From the NCBI GenBank assembly GCA_017413145.1, contig JAFPUX010000576.1, positions 1-16,503 of the forward strand: 16,503 nucleotides of DNA, in the 5' to 3' direction. The notes below the pieces were generated by a model. It was not told the origin of the DNA. It saw only the letters and a program-made list of their open reading frames with translations, and did no database searches. The position numbers were made by a program, and so were the translations under genes. Below, piece after piece: positions 13,537-16,503 of the stretch. The stretch comes from Kiritimatiellia bacterium. GTDB lineage: Bacteria; Verrucomicrobiota; Kiritimatiellia; RFP12; UBA3636. Every line of letters starts with the position of its first letter. The stretch's first letter is position 1.

Positions 13537-14450
13537 GGTTTCGGATGGGCCGACAGGAACGCCTCGACCTCGGCGCGGGTCGGGGCGGCGGGCGGGCGGC
13601 CGGAGAGGCCGCGGCACTTGAGCGCGGAGGTGGCGGCGGCGAAGCGCTGGCAGTCAAGCAGGTCCTGCGTCTCGAGCCAGCGGACCGCGAAGGCGGCGTG
13701 GAAGAGGTCGCCGCAGCCGGTCGTGTCGACGACCTTCTCGACGGGAAACGCCGGGCAGCGGACGAAGTCGCGGCCGTCGAAGCACATCGAGCCGCGCGCG
13801 CCCATCGTCGCGCCGCAGACCTTGGGCCGGTACTTCGCCCAGACCGCGCGGACCGCCTCCTCGGCGTCGGAGAGGCCGGTGAGCTTGAGGATGAACTCCT
13901 CCGAGCAGACGAGCAGGTCGGCGAGCGGGAGCAGCTCCTCCATGCCGTCGCGGTGCGTGCCGGCGTCGTAGTTCACGAGGACGCCGGCCTCGCGCGCGAC
14001 CTTCGCGGCGGCGATGGCGCCGGCGGCGTTGTGGCCGTCGAGGTGGAGGATCTTCGCGCGGGCGACGGCCTCCGCGTCGATCTCGTCGGCGCGCAGCTCG
14101 TCGAGCCCCTCGCGCGTCCAGGCGCAGGAGCGCGCGCCGGACTTCTCCTCGATCCAGAGGTAGGCGATGGCGCTCGTTGCGCCGGGGCGGACCCGCACCA
14201 TCGACGTGTCGACGCCCTGCGCGGCGAAGTCGGCGAGGATCGTGCGGCCGTCGGGGTCGTCGCCGACCGTGCCGGCGAACGCGGCGCGCATCCCGAGCGC
14301 GGCGGCGCCGGCGGCGGCGTTGGCCGCCGGCCCGCCGCCGAAGACCGCGTGCGAGAGCATGCGCACCTTCGTGTCGTGCGGGATGAACGGCAGGACGGCG
14401 ATGTGGTCGTTGCTGCAGAAGCCGAGCGCGAGGAATTCTTGCGTTTTCAC
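13533..14450 (-). CDS. PfkB/ribokinase-family carbohydrate kinase
   Basis: A 305-residue sugar kinase. The N-terminal glycine-rich block FGGGPAANAAAGAAALG (37-53) and GTVGDDPDGR (60-69) are followed by the C-terminal signature DTTGCGDLFHAAF (242-254) with catalytic Asp248. The family has DTxGAGD; Cys246 replaces the usual Ala, which occurs in some members. Substrates of the family include ribose, fructose, 2-keto-3-deoxygluconate and the inositol intermediate handled by IolC; none can be chosen from sequence. The start is GTG 14450, overlapping the larB stop as GTGA; the longer frame from 14528 adds only arginine-rich shadow sequence. Its position after rpe and larB and before the GH31 gene suggests that it phosphorylates a sugar released inside the cell. 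Confidence 0.88.
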   Translation of the reverse strand: MKTQEFLALGFCSNDHIAVLPFIPHDTKVRMLSHAVFGGGPAANAAAGAAALGMRAAFAGTVGDDPDGRTILADFAAQGVDTSMVRVRPGATSAIAYLWIEEKSGARSCAWTREGLDELRADEIDAEAVARAKILHLDGHNAAGAIAAAKVAREAGVLVNYDAGTHRDGMEELLPLADLLVCSEEFILKLTGLSDAEEAVRAVWAKYRPKVCGATMGARGSMCFDGRDFVRCPAFPVEKVVDTTGCGDLFHAAFAVRWLETQDLLDCQRFAAATSALKCRGLSGRPPAAPTRAEVEAFLSAHPKP

Positions 14451-15196
14451 GGGTGGTTGATGCGGGAAGCGAGGAAACCGGCGCCGAAGCCGTTGTCGAT
14501 GTTGACGACGGAGACGCCGGACGCGCACGAGTTGAGCATGGCGAGGAGCGCGGCGAGGCCTTCGAACGCGGCGCCGTAGCCGACGCTCGTCGGGACGGCC
14601 ACGACGGGCACGTCGACAAGCCCGCCGACGACGCTCGCGAGCGCGCCCTCCATGCCGGCTACGACCACGACAACGCGCGCGCGCTGCAAGTCGCCGACGT
14701 GCGCGAGCAAGCGCTCCAGCCCCGACACGCCGACGTCGTAGAGCCGCACGACGCGGTTTCCGAGCGCCTCGGCGGTGCGCGCCGCCTCTTCGGCGACCGG
14801 CAGGTCGCTCGTGCCGGCGGCGCAGACGCAGATTTCGCCCGCGCCGTCGGGCTCCGGCAGCGGGCCGACGACCGCGAGGCGGCTCGCGGGGTCGTAGGCG
14901 GCGTCCGGTTCGGCGGCGGCGAGCGCGGCGGCCTTGTCCGCGGAGAGGCGCGTGGCGAGGACGGTCCTCGCGCCGCCTTCGCGGAGCTTGCGGACGATGG
15001 CGCAGACCTGCTCCGCGGTCTTGCCTTCTCCGTAGACGACCTCCGCGGCGCCCTGGCGCAACGCGCGGGCGTGGTCGACCTTGGCGAAGCCGAGGTCCTC
15101 GAACGGCGCGGCGCGGAGCTTGCGCGCGGCCTCGTCCGGCGCGACGGAGCCGTCGCGGACGCCCTCGAGCAGCGCGAGAAGGTCCTTCTTCGTCAC
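14447..15196 (-). CDS. larB: LarB, nickel-pincer cofactor biosynthesis (pyridinium-3,5-biscarboxylate synthase)
   Basis: A 249-residue protein, the standard LarB length, with family blocks throughout: LGFAKVDHARALRQGAAEVV (35-54), YGEGKTAEQ (55-63), GTSDLPVAEEA (128-138), GMEGALASVVGGLVDVPVVA (181-200), PTSVGYGAAFEGLAALLAML (202-221) and NSCASGVSVVNIDNGFGAG (222-240). LarB is related to the PurE AIR carboxylase. It carboxylates and cleaves nicotinic acid adenine dinucleotide in the first step of the nickel cofactor of lactate racemase and other LarA-family isomerases; Cys224 sits in the conserved segment expected to react with the pyridinium ring. The start is GTG 15196, overlapping the rpe stop as GTGA. 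The usual partners larC, larE and larA are absent from the window. Confidence 0.93.
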   Translation of the reverse strand: MTKKDLLALLEGVRDGSVAPDEAARKLRAAPFEDLGFAKVDHARALRQGAAEVVYGEGKTAEQVCAIVRKLREGGARTVLATRLSADKAAALAAAEPDAAYDPASRLAVVGPLPEPDGAGEICVCAAGTSDLPVAEEAARTAEALGNRVVRLYDVGVSGLERLLAHVGDLQRARVVVVVAGMEGALASVVGGLVDVPVVAVPTSVGYGAAFEGLAALLAMLNSCASGVSVVNIDNGFGAGFLASRINHP

Positions 15197-15840
15197 GACG
15201 CGAGCTCCCGCAGCGCGGCGATCTCCGCGGCCATGTCGGCGGCGCGGTAGAGCGCGGACCCCGCCACGAAGAGGTTCGCGCCGGCGGCGGCCGCCTCGGC
15301 GATCGTGTCGCGCGCGACGCCGCCGTCGACCATGATCCCCAGGTCCGGCGCGGCGGCGCGCAGGGCGCGCAGGTTGGGCAGCGCCTCCGGCATGAACGCC
15401 TGCCCGCCGAAACCGGGGAAGACCGTCATCTGGAGGATTTCGTCGACGAGCGGCAGGAACGGCAGCGCGGCGGCGGCGGGCGTGAGCGGGTTGAGGACGA
15501 GCCCCGCGCGGCAGCCGAGCGCCCGGATGCGGCGCAGCGCGCCCTCGACGAAGCACTGCGCCTCGGCGTGGACGAGGATCGTCGTGGCGCCGGCGCGCGC
15601 GAACTGCTCGAGGCGGCGGTCCGGGTGCGCGAGCATGAGGTGGACGTTGCGCGGGAGGTCCGGCGCGACGCGCGCGGCGAGCTCGACGACGGCCGGGCCG
15701 AAGGAGAGGTTCGGCACGAAGACGCCGTCCATGACGTCGACGTGCAGCGCGTCCGCGCCGGCGTCCGCGGCGCGGCGGATCTCGTCGGCGAGGCGGCCCT
15801 GGTCGGCCGCGAGGAGGGACGGGAGGATGGCGGGTTTCAC
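15193..15840 (-). CDS. rpe: ribulose-phosphate 3-epimerase
   Basis: A 215-residue TIM-barrel enzyme interconverting D-ribulose 5-phosphate and D-xylulose 5-phosphate in the pentose phosphate pathway. All family signatures are present: LPSLLAAD (6-13), HVDVMDGVFVPNLSFGP (33-49), VHLMLAHP (66-73), MTVFPGFGGQAFMPE (138-152) and VDGGV (171-175). Metal ligands are His33, Asp35, His67 and Asp172; Asp35 and Asp172 are also the acid-base pair. The start is GTG 15840, giving MKPAILPSLL. It is only eight bases from the -10 box, so the mRNA should be leaderless or nearly so. It is first in a four-gene operon. A second, biosynthetic copy elsewhere in the genome would be needed to tell whether this one is dedicated to sugar catabolism. 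Confidence 0.95.
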   Translation of the reverse strand: MKPAILPSLLAADQGRLADEIRRAADAGADALHVDVMDGVFVPNLSFGPAVVELAARVAPDLPRNVHLMLAHPDRRLEQFARAGATTILVHAEAQCFVEGALRRIRALGCRAGLVLNPLTPAAAALPFLPLVDEILQMTVFPGFGGQAFMPEALPNLRALRAAAPDLGIMVDGGVARDTIAEAAAAGANLFVAGSALYRAADMAAEIAALRELAS

Positions 15841-15848
15841 GGCGTTCC

Positions 15849-15877
15849 ATCATGCCACAAACGGCGGCGGAACGCAA
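15849..15877 (-). promoter_or_regulatory. promoter of the rpe-larB-pfkB-GH31 operon
   Basis: Minus strand: TTGCGT (15872-15877), 17-nt spacer, CATGAT (15849-15854). The -35 is ten bases past the stop of the preceding gene. The -10 and downstream segment ATGATGGAACGC is identical to that at 6214-6225. Only eight bases lie between the -10 and the GTG start. Confidence 0.55.
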
Positions 15878-15886
15878 ACGCGGGCG

Positions 15887-16327
15887 CTAGTCCGCGACGA
15901 TGTCGAACGCGAAGAGGCGCTTCTTCTTCGCGTCCTCCGGGGCGTCGCCCGCGCGGAAGCCGCCGACGAGCACCGGGTGGTTCTCCGCGCCGATGCGGAA
16001 GGTCGTGCGGAGCAGCTCCCTGCCGTCCTTGCGTACGACGAGCGAATAGCCCTTGGCGCGCTCGCCGCGGACGACGAGCTCGTAGCCGGCGGCGAGAGAG
16101 AACTTCGCGTTCGCCGAGCCGCCCTTGCCGGAGAGCGGCGAGGTCTTCGTCTCGACGAGCTCGCAGCCCGCGAGCCCGAGGTTGCGCTCCAAGAGCGCGC
16201 CGAGGTCCTCGGCGCCGGGCGAAACCTCCCCCTCGGGCGCGGCGACGACGTGCCGCACGCGCAGCGAATCGGCGGTGGCGCCGAGCGCGAGCGAGAGGGA
16301 AAGCAGCAGGACGGTCAGGAATCGCAT
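15887..16327 (-). CDS. small secreted protein of unknown function
   Basis: A 146-residue protein with a clear Sec signal (MRFLTVLLLSLSLALGATA, cleavage near residue 19). I do not recognise the family with certainty. The mature part runs SLRVRHVVAAPEGEVSPGAEDLG at first, then LERNLGLAGCELVET. It then alternates short predicted strands (YELVVRGE, YSLVVRKDG, LLRTTFRIG, HPVLVGGFRAGD, RLFAFDIVAD), so a beta-sandwich-like exported domain is likely. It has a single cysteine and no lipobox. The start is ATG 16327 (the ATG at 16354 lies in the preceding gene), with AGGTG five bases upstream. It begins eight bases after the upstream stop and is surely cotranscribed with that gene. A role in the envelope, perhaps with its upstream neighbour, is inference only. 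Confidence 0.7.
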   Translation of the reverse strand: MRFLTVLLLSLSLALGATADSLRVRHVVAAPEGEVSPGAEDLGALLERNLGLAGCELVETKTSPLSGKGGSANAKFSLAAGYELVVRGERAKGYSLVVRKDGRELLRTTFRIGAENHPVLVGGFRAGDAPEDAKKKRLFAFDIVAD

Positions 16328-16335
16328 GGCGGCAC

Positions 16336-16503
16336 CTAGTCGGTCAGGATCCACAGGATTTGCGCGGAGGAATCCGCGTCCGCGAGGACGGCCGCGCCGG
16401 CGGCGGGGAGCGCCTCGCCGAGTTCGAAGTCCTCGACGGCGGAGCCCGGCGCGGGGGCGGCGCCGGCGGGAAGGCTCGCGAAGAGCCCGACGGCGGCGAC
16501 GGC
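16336..16503 (-). CDS. C-terminal end of an unidentified protein
   Basis: The last 55 residues of a reading frame that enters from the right edge; they are Ala/Pro-rich and then end VLADADSSAQILWILTD. The acidic and hydrophobic ending and tight spacing (eight bases) to the secreted protein gene support a real coding region in one operon with it. Too little remains to assign a family. The codon pattern (G or C at third positions) is the same as in its neighbours. Confidence 0.6.
   Translation of the reverse strand, partial: AVAAVGLFASLPAGAAPAPGSAVEDFELGEALPAAGAAVLADADSSAQILWILTD

Noticed and set aside
10415..13657. A single 1080-residue frame covering the fucose-isomerase-like gene plus 1.9 kb upstream
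   Set aside because: Everything before MQSFKIGYL is arginine-rich shadow of the GH31 gene; a promoter and two hairpins lie inside the extension.

Overview
The window is GC-rich bacterial DNA (roughly two thirds G+C by eye) packed with genes, almost all on the minus strand. The gene mix is secreted carbohydrate esterases, Gfo/Idh/MocA oxidoreductase, TIM-barrel sugar epimerase, FGGY kinase, fucose-isomerase-like protein, IolB and GH31. Many starts lack a Shine-Dalgarno sequence. Together these suggest a carbohydrate-degrading bacterium of the Planctomycetes-Verrucomicrobia-Chlamydiae group (Verrucomicrobiota, Kiritimatiellota or Lentisphaerota), perhaps from a gut or rumen. This is inference; no rRNA or other phylogenetic marker is present.

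Reading the minus strand from the right end: a protein tail (16336-16503) and a small secreted protein (15887-16327) precede a tightly coupled operon, rpe - larB - pfkB-family kinase - GH31 glycosidase (15840-11956). Every junction in it is a 4-nt GTGA overlap. Two strong hairpins and a good promoter (11863-11891) separate this from fucose-isomerase-like gene - iolB - secreted subtilisin-like protease (11788-8226). A secreted SASA-type esterase (7186-8229) is the only plus-strand gene; it converges on the protease, and the stop codons share CTAG. A VapBC-type toxin-antitoxin pair with its own promoter follows (6983-6340). Then come an FGGY kinase and a Gfo/Idh/MocA oxidoreductase overlapping by ATGA (6208-3006), a TIM-barrel epimerase/isomerase, a secreted acetyl xylan esterase and the start of a GlcD-like FAD oxidase (2778-1).

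Functionally the window reads as sugar scavenging: exported esterases and a protease trim the substrate, an intracellular GH31 releases sugars, and isomerases, epimerases, an oxidoreductase and two kinase families funnel uncommon sugars or uronate/inositol-like compounds into the pentose phosphate pool. The precise substrate cannot be read from the sequence. The larB gene ties one operon to nickel-pincer cofactor synthesis.

The most unusual content is repetitive. Three loci (2922-3024, 5007-5264, 10343-10431) carry arrays of perfect small hairpins with 5-6 bp stems, 2-4 nt loops and a nearly invariant TAAGT spacer; stem sequences differ from hairpin to hairpin but always stay paired. One array is inserted in frame inside the FGGY kinase and adds about 87 residues. 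The other two begin at the 3' ends of genes, where the TAAGT-type spacer supplies the stop codon. A second family, a 9-bp tandem repeat (GATGGTCNN), sits just upstream of two start codons (2815-2904 and 11793-11845). Two operons (rpe and the kinase) have promoters so close to the start codon that their transcripts should be nearly leaderless.
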